Assembly: GCA_016288055.1 (NCBI GenBank)
Contig: JAEEXZ010000014.1
Location: 1-40,894, forward strand
Source: Bacteroidales bacterium
GTDB taxonomy: Bacteria > Bacteroidota > Bacteroidia > Bacteroidales > UBA932
Length of the DNA: 40,894 nucleotides
Direction of reading: 5' to 3'
In this document: piece after piece, positions 24,565 through 32,151 of the stretch
Position numbering within the stretch: position 1 is the first letter of the stretch
Layout of the letters: each line of letters opens with the position of its first letter
Notes under the pieces: model-generated
Database searches by the model: none
Seen by the model: only the letters and a program-made list of their open reading frames with translations
What the model was told of the DNA's origin: nothing
Translations under genes and position numbers: made by a program

Positions 24565-25890
24565 ATGAAAAAGATCGTAAATAAAATAAGCATCTATGCG
24601 GTAGCCGCTCTCAGTGCAGCCGTCTGCTTCACTGCGTGCCAGGATGACCCGGACCGCTTCCGTCTTACCGACGGCAAGCCTACGGTTTACTATGTGCGCC
24701 CCGTGAAGGCTTCCGCGGCAGATTCCCTGCTCACCAGCGCCTATATGGGCAACAGCGTTTGCCTGGTGGGTGAAAATCTCACCAGCGTATATAAGCTCCT
24801 GTTCAATGACCAGGAGGCCGTTCTCAATAACAGCTACATTACCCGGAACACCCTGCTGGTGGATGTCCCCAGCGAGATTCCCGGCATGGTGACCAACAAG
24901 ATGTACCTGATTACCCGCGGCGCCGACACCGTGAAGGTGGACTTCAGCGTGCTGGTTCCCGGCCCTTCCATTACGGCCATGAAGAACGAGCATGCCGCTC
25001 CCGGCTCCGTCACCACCCTGTACGGAGACTTCTTCGTGGACGACCCCAGCGTCCCGCTTTCCATCAGCGTGGGCGACATTCCCGCCCGTATCAAGAGCTT
25101 CAGCAAGGGCACCATCGACTTCGAGGTACCCGCTGCGGCAGCGGCCGGCAGTCCCATCAAGGTGAAGACCATCTACGGCGAAGCCAAATCGGCCTTCTTC
25201 TACAAGGATACCCGCGGTCTGCTGTTCAACTTCGACACCGACCCGCATCCCGGCAACCATGGCTGGCATGCCCAGAAGATCGAGACCGACGACACCGCGC
25301 TGGACGGCAACTTCCTGCGCCTGGGAGATCCCGGCGTTACGATGAATGCCGAAGGTGGCTGGAATGACAGCAACTTCTCCTTCGAGTACTGGCCGGGCAA
25401 CTGGGGCGATCCCGAGACCTATGAGGGCGGCGAACGCCTGACCGACTTTGCCGACTTCTCCGACTGGAAGAACATGGCCCTCAAGTTCGAACTCTTTGTC
25501 CCGTCCTCCAATCCCTGGAGCGCCGGTGCCATGCAGCTCATCGTGGGCGGCGTGGAGAAGATTTCCTACGGTGCCGCAGGCGCGAAGGATCTTGACGGAA
25601 AGACCCTCGCGGGCTGCAACAACACGTATTTCAACAACGATGAACTGCCCCGTGGACTGTATTCTCCCTGGACGGCTTCCGGCTCCTTTGACACGGCTGA
25701 CGAATGGGTTACCGTAACGGTTCCTTACGCCAACTTCTCCTACGGATTCTCCGGCGGTGCCGCTACCGGCTCCCTCAATGCTGAAGATTTCACTTCCCTT
25801 ACTATCTTTGTAGTCGAAGGCGGTGTGACCGGTACCGAATGCCAGCCCGTCATCAAGATTGACAACATCCGTGCTGTTCCCCTTAAATAA
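24565..25890 (+). CDS. SGBP-B-like surface glycan-binding lipoprotein with TIG domains
   Basis: This is a 441-residue lipoprotein starting MKKIVNKISIYAVAALSAAV with the lipid-carrying Cys in FTACQDD. Two Ig-like/TIG domains occupy about residues 40-215 (PTVYYVRPVKA..., PGPSITAMKNE...). The C-terminal half (LLFNFDTDPHPGNHGWHAQK, FSFEYWPGNWGDPETYEGGE, KNMALKFELFVPSSNPWSAG) resembles the beta-sheet glycan-binding domain of surface glycan-binding protein B from xyloglucan loci (SGBP_B_XBD). Trp residues in WPGNWGD and NPWSAG are candidate stacking residues. It should capture polysaccharide at the surface for the SusCD complex. The following gene starts on the last base of its stop or 12 bases later. 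Confidence 0.85.
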   Translation: MKKIVNKISIYAVAALSAAVCFTACQDDPDRFRLTDGKPTVYYVRPVKASAADSLLTSAYMGNSVCLVGENLTSVYKLLFNDQEAVLNNSYITRNTLLVDVPSEIPGMVTNKMYLITRGADTVKVDFSVLVPGPSITAMKNEHAAPGSVTTLYGDFFVDDPSVPLSISVGDIPARIKSFSKGTIDFEVPAAAAAGSPIKVKTIYGEAKSAFFYKDTRGLLFNFDTDPHPGNHGWHAQKIETDDTALDGNFLRLGDPGVTMNAEGGWNDSNFSFEYWPGNWGDPETYEGGERLTDFADFSDWKNMALKFELFVPSSNPWSAGAMQLIVGGVEKISYGAAGAKDLDGKTLAGCNNTYFNNDELPRGLYSPWTASGSFDTADEWVTVTVPYANFSYGFSGGAATGSLNAEDFTSLTIFVVEGGVTGTECQPVIKIDNIRAVPLK

Positions 25891-25901
25891 TGACAAGCCT
25901 T

Positions 25902-28247
25902 ATGAAAAAAATATTTCAACTGACTTCCATCCTGGCTGTGCTTTCCCTGCTGGTGCTCTCCTGCTCCCGCAAGGAACTCAGCACCGACCAGTATGACAGT
26001 GCGAAGGTTGTTCTGCAGGCCTATGGCCCCCAGCCGGTTGTGCGTGGCGGAACCCTCCGCTTCGTGGGCTCCAACCTGGACCAGGTGGCCACTGTCACCA
26101 TTCCCGGCGTTGAGCCCCTCGCCCCCGAGGTGGTCACCTCCGGTGTCCATTCCGAGATCCGCGTCACCGTCCCCAAAGACGGACCCGTTCCGGGTTTCCC
26201 GGTCCTGACCCTCCAGGACGGCACCACCCTCACCGGTAAGACCCAGATCACGTTCGACGAGCCCATCTCCATCGAAGAGTTTACATCCGGCACCATCTAT
26301 CCCGGAGAGACGCTCACCATCAAGGGCGACTACTTCAACCTCATCCATGAGATTGTCTTCGCCAGCAAGGTGAAGGTCTCCGAGGACGAATTCATCTCCC
26401 ATTCCCGTTACGAGATCAAGGTGGCCGTTCCCGAAGAAGCCCAGACCGGAAAGTTCTCCCTGGGCACGGTGGACGAGACCAAGATCGATGCCGAGAGTGC
26501 CGATGACAAGGCCCTCCTGGCCACTCTGAACCTCATCGAGTCCGAGACCGACCTTACCGTGGGCACGGCCGCAGGTGTTTTCCCGGAAGAGGCCATCAAG
26601 GCGTACGAGGAGATTGCCATCAGCGGCTCCCATCTGCTCCTGGTGGAGGATATCACCATCGGCGGCAACTACTCGGTCCCCGAGTTCGAGGCCACCGACA
26701 GTGAAATCACCTTCGAACTTTCCGCACTTGCCCCGGATGGCGAGGTGGCCCTGGTGATGGCTTCCGGCGTGAGCGTTCCCATCGGCACGCTTACTACCGT
26801 GGCTCCTTCCGAGCTGGCCGTGAGCCCCGCTCCCATCAAGGCCGGCGCCGTCCTCACCGTTACCGGTAAGGACCTGGATCTGGTGGACAACATCGTCGTG
26901 GGCGGCGAGGGCCTCTCGGACTTTGACCGTGAGGCCACCGGCACGGAGATCAGCTTCCCCGTTCCCGAAAAGGCTGTCGAAGGAGATGTGGTTCTGATCA
27001 TGGTGAACCGCAAGCAGGTAAGCGTTCCCTTCACCCTGGTCAAGCCCGAGGTGACCGGTTTCAGCGCCAATCCTGCCGCTGCCGGCTCTCCCATCACCAT
27101 TGAAGGTACGGACCTGGACCTGGTGGCCGCGGTTACCTTCGGCGGCGGTGTCAAGGTGAATGTCGAGGCTACGGAAACGGCGATCACTGTCTCCGTACCC
27201 ACCACGGCCGAAAGCGGTGACCTCATCCTCAACCTCAAGAACGGCACTACGCTCAGCGCCGGCAAACTGGAGGTGGACAAGCCCGTAGCCTGCTATATCC
27301 TCACCGATCTTTCCGAAATGGAAATCCACGGCGGTTCCGTCGTGACGGTGGAAGTAGCTAACGAGTCGGTCCTGACCGGCGTCCAGGTCAACGGCGAGGC
27401 AGTCCAGTATATACTTAACGGAAATGCCCTGTTCATCTGCATGCCTGCCATGGCCGGTTCCGGTACGGTCATCCGCCTGGAGTCCTCCAACGGTGCCGTC
27501 GAATATACGGTGGAAGCTATTCCTGCGACCATTATCGAAACGGTGGTGATGAATCAGGAACGGAACCTGGGCAGCTGGGCCAACGAGGAAGCCGGCGGTG
27601 CCTTCCGCCTGTATAAGGCCGACCTTACTGCGGCCGGATTTGCCGAGGGCGTGATTCTCCGCTTCTACGTTTCCCAGTTCGCCTACGCCCAGCTTCAGAT
27701 CAACGATGCCAACTGGGGCCAGATAGCCATACCTAAGTTCGGCGAAGGCGAAGCTCCCGAGACGATTGATGTGGAGGTGGATGCCGCCTTCTATGCCAAA
27801 GTCATGGAGACGAGCGACGGATGGGGCGACACGGGTATGGTCGTCCAGGGTGAAGGCCTTGTGGTGAAGAAAGTTTCCGTCGTTGTGGACAACTCCGAGA
27901 CCGTCCTGATGAACCAGGAGAGAAACCTGGGCAGTTGGGCCAACGAGGAAGCCGGCGGTGCCTTCCGCATCTATAAAGCAGACCTTGCCGCAGCCGGAAT
28001 CAAACCCGGCAAGACACTCCGCTTCTACGTTTCCCAGTTTGCCTTTGCCCAGCTCCAGATCAATGATGCCAACTGGGGCCAGATAGCCTGCCCTAAGTTC
28101 GATGAGGGGGCTGCTCCCGCCATCATTGATGTGGTCATGGATGCCGACTTCTGTACTACCGTCATGGAAACAAGTGACGGGTGGGGAGATACGGCCATGG
28201 TAGTCCAGGGCGAGGGCCTGATAGTGACCAAGGTAACGCTTAAATAA
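25902..28247 (+). CDS. TIG-tower lipoprotein with two tandem C-terminal modules, putative glycan binder
   Basis: This is a 781-residue protein starting MKKIFQLTSILAVLSLLVLSC (given in part), lipobox VLSC. An ATG at 25890, overlapping the upstream stop as TAATG, would add four residues and is equally possible. Residues of about 35-470 contain five consecutive Ig-like/TIG units, each with the GxxLxIxGxxLDLV-type strand (for example VLTVTGKDLDLVDNIVVGG and ITIEGTDLDLVAAVTFGGG). A sixth, more diverged unit covers 470-545. Residues 550-661 and 670-781 are two copies of one about 112-residue module, about four fifths identical, each with conserved tryptophans in GSWANEEAGG, NDANWGQI and SDGWGD. It is probably a surface arm that displays two binding modules; the module was not recognised as a named family. 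Confidence 0.8.
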   Translation: MKKIFQLTSILAVLSLLVLSCSRKELSTDQYDSAKVVLQAYGPQPVVRGGTLRFVGSNLDQVATVTIPGVEPLAPEVVTSGVHSEIRVTVPKDGPVPGFPVLTLQDGTTLTGKTQITFDEPISIEEFTSGTIYPGETLTIKGDYFNLIHEIVFASKVKVSEDEFISHSRYEIKVAVPEEAQTGKFSLGTVDETKIDAESADDKALLATLNLIESETDLTVGTAAGVFPEEAIKAYEEIAISGSHLLLVEDITIGGNYSVPEFEATDSEITFELSALAPDGEVALVMASGVSVPIGTLTTVAPSELAVSPAPIKAGAVLTVTGKDLDLVDNIVVGGEGLSDFDREATGTEISFPVPEKAVEGDVVLIMVNRKQVSVPFTLVKPEVTGFSANPAAAGSPITIEGTDLDLVAAVTFGGGVKVNVEATETAITVSVPTTAESGDLILNLKNGTTLSAGKLEVDKPVACYILTDLSEMEIHGGSVVTVEVANESVLTGVQVNGEAVQYILNGNALFICMPAMAGSGTVIRLESSNGAVEYTVEAIPATIIETVVMNQERNLGSWANEEAGGAFRLYKADLTAAGFAEGVILRFYVSQFAYAQLQINDANWGQIAIPKFGEGEAPETIDVEVDAAFYAKVMETSDGWGDTGMVVQGEGLVVKKVSVVVDNSETVLMNQERNLGSWANEEAGGAFRIYKADLAAAGIKPGKTLRFYVSQFAFAQLQINDANWGQIACPKFDEGAAPAIIDVVMDADFCTTVMETSDGWGDTAMVVQGEGLIVTKVTLK
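27549..28244 (+). repeat. Tandem coding duplication, 360-bp period
   Basis: Unit A (27549-27884) and unit B (27909-28244) are near-identical over 336 bases in the same frame, separated by a 24-base linker, so equivalent bases are exactly 360 apart. Both open ATGAAxCAGGA and share long identical stretches such as GGGCCAACGAGGAAGCCGGC. This indicates a fairly recent internal duplication. Confidence 0.93.
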
Positions 28248-28259
28248 TCCTTTTCTAAT

Positions 28260-28285
28260 CCGGGGGGACCTGACCGTCCCTCCGG
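28260..28285 (+). other. Strong intergenic hairpin between the binding-protein genes and the enzyme genes
   Basis: CCGGGGGGAC (28260-28269) pairs with GTCCCTCCGG (28276-28285) over 10 bp with one G-U pair and a 6-base loop. No T-run follows (GTTCCCATTAAC), so it is not a standard terminator. It lies in the widest gap inside the operon. A role as RNA stability or processing element, or partial attenuator, is inferred. Confidence 0.6.
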
Positions 28286-28322
28286 GTTCCCATTAACAAA
28301 GCCCCTCTAAAACTGTAAAACT

Positions 28323-29909
28323 ATGAGATTGTTAACTCGAACTATTATTCTCTTCACAGCCATCTTGGCATGTGCATGCAATAAGGCAGGTGCAGGCGGT
28401 TCCACGGACCCCAAGGCGCCTGCCGCCATCACTCTAAGCCCGGAGTCCATTACCCTTGCGGCTTCGGAGTCAAGCCAGGAGGTCATTATCCTGAGCCCGG
28501 AGCGTCCCGTCGTGGGCATCCCGTCGGCGGCCCGAAGCTGGCTCAGCTTCTCGGAAAAAGGAGTGTACAAGGGCTACAAGCTCACCGTTACGCTGAAGGC
28601 TGCCCCCAACGAAAAGTTCGAGGACCGCACGGCGGAAGTGACCATCACGGCCAAAGGTGTGGCCGCCAAAACCATCACCGTGGTTCAGAAGGCCAAGGAA
28701 GTGATTCCGGATCCGGAACTGGTGGATAACGATGCCGTGGCCATGAGCCGTACCCTGGCCCTTGGCTGGAATATGGGCAATCATTTCGACGGTTATTACA
28801 ACGGACCCTGGGCCGGCGAAAACGAAGGTTATCCCAGCGAGACCGCCTGGCAGGCACAGGTGGCTACCCCGGCCCTGTTCACCGCCGTGAAGGCTGCCGG
28901 TTTCACCAGCGTCCGCATTCCCGTCTCCTGGCTCAGGATGATCGGCCCCGCTCCGGAGTACACCATAGACGAAGCCTGGATCAACCGCGTTTACGAGGTG
29001 GTTCAGTATGCCCACGCCGAGGGATTCAAGGTCATCATCAACATGCACCATGACGAGAACCACGGCTCCGACAACACTTACCAGTGGCAGGACATCAAAA
29101 ATGCAGTGAACGATCCCGCCCTGAACGAGGCCATCAAGGCGAAGATTGCCGGTGCATGGACCAACATCGCCAACAAGTTCAAGGACTGCGGCACCGACTG
29201 GCTCATCATGGAGGGCTTCAATGAAATCAACGACGGCGGCTGGGGATGGAGTGCCGATTTTCGCGCCGACCCTACCCGCCAGTGCAACATCCTCAACGAG
29301 TGGAACCAGGTTTTCGTGACCGCTGTCCGCGCTACCGGAGGCAATAACGCCACCCGCTGGCTGGGGGTGCCCTCCTACGCCGCCAACCCGGCCTATGTCC
29401 GTTACATGACCCTGCCCGAAGATCCCGCCGGCAAACTCATGATATCCGTCCACTTCTACGACCCCTCCGAATACACCATCGGAGAAACCCAGTACAGCGA
29501 CTGGGGCCACACCGGCGCAGTAGGGAAGAAGGCCCCTGGCAGCGACGAGGATCATGTGCAGGAAGTATTCAATAACCTCTATACCAACTATGTAGCCAAG
29601 AATATCCCCGTCTATATAGGAGAGTTCGGCTGCTCTTCACGCAGCAAGACTGACACGCGCGCGTGGAAATTCTACCTCTATTACATGGAGTATGTGGTGA
29701 AGGCCGCCAAGGTCTTCGGCATGCCCTGCTTCCTGTGGGACAACGGCGCCGAGGGCACCGGACGGGAACAGCACGGTTACTTCAATCATGGGGACGGCAG
29801 TTACATCGGAGCCAGCCGGGAACCCGTGGAAGTGATGGTCCGCGCCCGTACCAGCGAAGATCCCACTTATACCCTTCAGTCTGTTTTTGATTCAGCACCT
29901 GTTTTTTAA
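28323..29909 (+). CDS. BACON domain plus GH5 endo-beta-glucanase/xyloglucanase (GH5_4-like) lipoprotein
   Basis: This is a 528-residue protein with signal peptide MRLLTRTIILFTAILACACN (lipobox-like LACAC). Residues of about 37-124 form a BACON domain (ITLSPESITLAASESSQEV, KLTVTLKAAPNEKFEDRTAE). The GH5 barrel follows: LGWNMGNHFDGYYNG, SVRIPVSWLRM, VIINMHHDENHG, acid/base Glu301 in EGFNEIND, ISVHFYDP, nucleophile Glu434 in YIGEFGCSS, and CFLWDNG. The GWNxGNxxD and HHD motifs point to subfamily 4, whose members cut beta-1,4-glucan backbones, often xyloglucan or glucomannan. It is thus not a second copy of the mannanase but a different backbone-cutting enzyme. The stop overlaps the GH26 start (TAATG). 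Confidence 0.85.
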   Translation: MRLLTRTIILFTAILACACNKAGAGGSTDPKAPAAITLSPESITLAASESSQEVIILSPERPVVGIPSAARSWLSFSEKGVYKGYKLTVTLKAAPNEKFEDRTAEVTITAKGVAAKTITVVQKAKEVIPDPELVDNDAVAMSRTLALGWNMGNHFDGYYNGPWAGENEGYPSETAWQAQVATPALFTAVKAAGFTSVRIPVSWLRMIGPAPEYTIDEAWINRVYEVVQYAHAEGFKVIINMHHDENHGSDNTYQWQDIKNAVNDPALNEAIKAKIAGAWTNIANKFKDCGTDWLIMEGFNEINDGGWGWSADFRADPTRQCNILNEWNQVFVTAVRATGGNNATRWLGVPSYAANPAYVRYMTLPEDPAGKLMISVHFYDPSEYTIGETQYSDWGHTGAVGKKAPGSDEDHVQEVFNNLYTNYVAKNIPVYIGEFGCSSRSKTDTRAWKFYLYYMEYVVKAAKVFGMPCFLWDNGAEGTGREQHGYFNHGDGSYIGASREPVEVMVRARTSEDPTYTLQSVFDSAPVF

Positions 29910-30991
29910 TGAAAAAGATTAGTTTTATATTTGTAGCTGTGACCCTTATGGCCTGCAGCAGTGAAATGGATTCACCCAAGAACCAATTGACGGCGCGCCT
30001 TTCTTCCCTGGCGGAAAATGGCCGGATAGCCTATGCCCATCAGGACGACCTTGCCTACGGCCACGCCTGGTGCGTGGAGGACTGGGAAAGTGACGCCCTG
30101 GAGCGTTCGGACGTCAAGGATGTCGCCGGCAAGTATCCCGCCATGGTGGGCTTCGACCTCGGAGACATCGAGCACGGCAGCGAGAAGAACCTGGACGGTG
30201 TCCCCTTCGGGCTCATGCGGAAGGCAGCCCTCCAGCACATCGCGCGCGGGGGTATGGTCACCTTCTCCTGGCACCCGGACAACCTCGTTACTGGTGGAGA
30301 CGCTTGGGACGTTTCCTCGGACCAGGTGGTGAAATCCATCCTTCCCGGAGGGGAAAAGCACGACGAATTCATGGTATGGCTGCAGCGTGCGGCCGATTTT
30401 ATCGAGAGCCTCGGAGACGTGGCCGTCATCTTCCGGCCCTGGCACGAGAATCTTGCCAGCTGGTTCTGGTGGGGCGGTAAACTTTGTACGCCTGAGGAGT
30501 ACCAGGAACTCTATCGCATGACCTGGCGCTATTTCACCAAGGAGCGCGGCCTTTCCAACATCCTGTGGTGCTATTCCCCCAACGGACCTATTCCGGCCGG
30601 GGAATACATGTCCCGCTATCCCGGAGACGAATACGTGGATATCCTGGGAACCGACATTTATGAATTCGTTGCTCCCGGAGAATCGATGGCCGATGCCGGC
30701 GCACGCTTCGGCGCCGAGGTGAAGGACATGCTCTCGACACTGGTGACCCTTGGTGCCGGGCATAATAAACTCATATGCTTCAGCGAAACCGGCCTGGAGG
30801 GTATTCCGGATGCCAACTGGTGGTGCAATGCCCTGTATCCTGCCATTCAGGGTTTCCCCATCTCCTATGTTCTCACCTGGCGCAATGCGCATGACCGCCC
30901 CGGTCACTTCTACGGCCCCTGGAAAGGTTATGGGGGAGAGGAAGACTTCAAAGCATTCGCGGCTCAGGATAAAATACTTTTGTTAGACTAG
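29909..30991 (+). CDS. GH26 beta-mannanase / mannobiohydrolase lipoprotein
   Basis: This is a 360-residue protein starting [20 protein letters not shown], lipobox LMAC. GH26 motifs are complete: [16 protein letters not shown] at the N-terminus, [11 protein letters not shown], acid/base Glu180 in [16 protein letters not shown], the LGTDIYEF strand, and nucleophile Glu293 in CFSETGLEG. It releases manno-oligosaccharides, often mannobiose, from beta-mannan. Its start shares a base with the previous stop (TAATG) and it is followed after 4 bases by the GH130 gene, the same grouping as the mannobiose pathway described in Bacteroides fragilis. Whether it acts in the periplasm or at the surface cannot be read from sequence. 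Confidence 0.93.
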   Translation: MKKISFIFVAVTLMACSSEMDSPKNQLTARLSSLAENGRIAYAHQDDLAYGHAWCVEDWESDALERSDVKDVAGKYPAMVGFDLGDIEHGSEKNLDGVPFGLMRKAALQHIARGGMVTFSWHPDNLVTGGDAWDVSSDQVVKSILPGGEKHDEFMVWLQRAADFIESLGDVAVIFRPWHENLASWFWWGGKLCTPEEYQELYRMTWRYFTKERGLSNILWCYSPNGPIPAGEYMSRYPGDEYVDILGTDIYEFVAPGESMADAGARFGAEVKDMLSTLVTLGAGHNKLICFSETGLEGIPDANWWCNALYPAIQGFPISYVLTWRNAHDRPGHFYGPWKGYGGEEDFKAFAAQDKILLLD

Positions 30992-30995
30992 ATTT

Positions 30996-32147
30996 ATGAC
31001 TTTTGAAGAACGTCTGGAGTGGCTCAGACACAGCCACCGCCAGCTGATAGAGAAGAAGAACTTTCCTGTTGAAGGAAACGGCATATACGAGCGTTACGAG
31101 AATCCCATCCTCACGGCGGAGCATGCTCCCCTGGAATGGCGTTACGACTTGAACAAGGCGACGAATCCCTACCTGATGGAGCGCCTGGGCGTGCATGCCA
31201 CGCTCAACAGCGGCGCCATCAAGTGGAAGGGCAAGTACGTGATGGTGGTCCGCGTGGAGGGCAATGACAGAAAATCCTTCTTTGCCGTGGCCGAGAGCCC
31301 GAACGGCGTGGACAACTTCCGCTTCTGGCCCCGTCCCGTCACCATGCCCGAGTGGGGAGAACCCGCCACCAATATCTATGACATGCGCCTTACCGCCCAC
31401 GAGGACGGTTGGATCTACGGCATTTTCTGCGTAGAACGCAAGGACCATACGGCCGAGGGAGACCTCTCCGCCGCGACGGCCGCCGCCGGCATCGCCCGCA
31501 CCCGGGACCTGGTGAACTGGGAGCGCCTGCCGGACCTGAAGGCCGCCAGCCAGCAGCGCAACGTGGTGCTGCACCCGGAGTTCGTGAACGGGAAATATGC
31601 CTTGTACACACGTCCGCAGGACGGCTTTATCGACGCCGGAAACGGCGGAGGAATCGGCTGGGCTCTGGTGGACAGCATGGAAAACGCTGTGGTGAAGGAA
31701 GAGAAAATCATCAACAGCCGTTTCTACCATACCATCAAGGAGGTGAAGAACGGCGAGGGCCCGCACCCCATCAAGACCCCGAAGGGCTGGCTTCACCTGG
31801 CCCACGGCGTACGGGGCTGCGCCAGTGGCCTGCGCTATGTTCTTTACCTGTACATGACTTCCCTGGAAGACCCCACGAAGGTCATCGCCCAGCCCGGCGG
31901 CTTCTTCATGGCCCCGGAGGGAGGGGAGTACATCGGCGACGTGATGAACGTGCTCTTTTCCAACGGCTGGATTGCCGACGAAGACGGCCGCGTGTTCATC
32001 TACTATGCTTCCTCCGACACCCGCATGCATGTAGCCACGTCCACGGTGGACCGTCTGGTGGATTACTGCATGAACACGCCCGAGGACGGGCTGCGTACCG
32101 GCCTGTCGGTGGAAACCCTGAACAGGCTTATCGACAGAAATCAATAA
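30996..32147 (+). CDS. GH130 4-O-beta-D-mannosyl-D-glucose phosphorylase
   Basis: This is a 383-residue protein without a signal peptide, so cytoplasmic. The sequence follows GH130 subfamily 1: [40 protein letters not shown], catalytic Asp129 in [28 protein letters not shown], and [15 protein letters not shown]. This subfamily phosphorolyses beta-1,4-mannosyl-glucose to mannose-1-phosphate and glucose. The operon also holds the 2-epimerase that makes this substrate from mannobiose, and GH26, which supports the assignment. A broader GH130_2 mannan-oligosaccharide activity is less likely from the motifs. Confidence 0.93.
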   Translation: MTFEERLEWLRHSHRQLIEKKNFPVEGNGIYERYENPILTAEHAPLEWRYDLNKATNPYLMERLGVHATLNSGAIKWKGKYVMVVRVEGNDRKSFFAVAESPNGVDNFRFWPRPVTMPEWGEPATNIYDMRLTAHEDGWIYGIFCVERKDHTAEGDLSAATAAAGIARTRDLVNWERLPDLKAASQQRNVVLHPEFVNGKYALYTRPQDGFIDAGNGGGIGWALVDSMENAVVKEEKIINSRFYHTIKEVKNGEGPHPIKTPKGWLHLAHGVRGCASGLRYVLYLYMTSLEDPTKVIAQPGGFFMAPEGGEYIGDVMNVLFSNGWIADEDGRVFIYYASSDTRMHVATSTVDRLVDYCMNTPEDGLRTGLSVETLNRLIDRNQ

Positions 32148-32151
32148 ACTT

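Noticed and set aside
28260..28285. Hairpin as a Rho-independent terminator ending the SusCD transcript
   Set aside because: No T-run follows the stem and no promoter box was seen before the next gene, so the downstream genes would be left without a start site.
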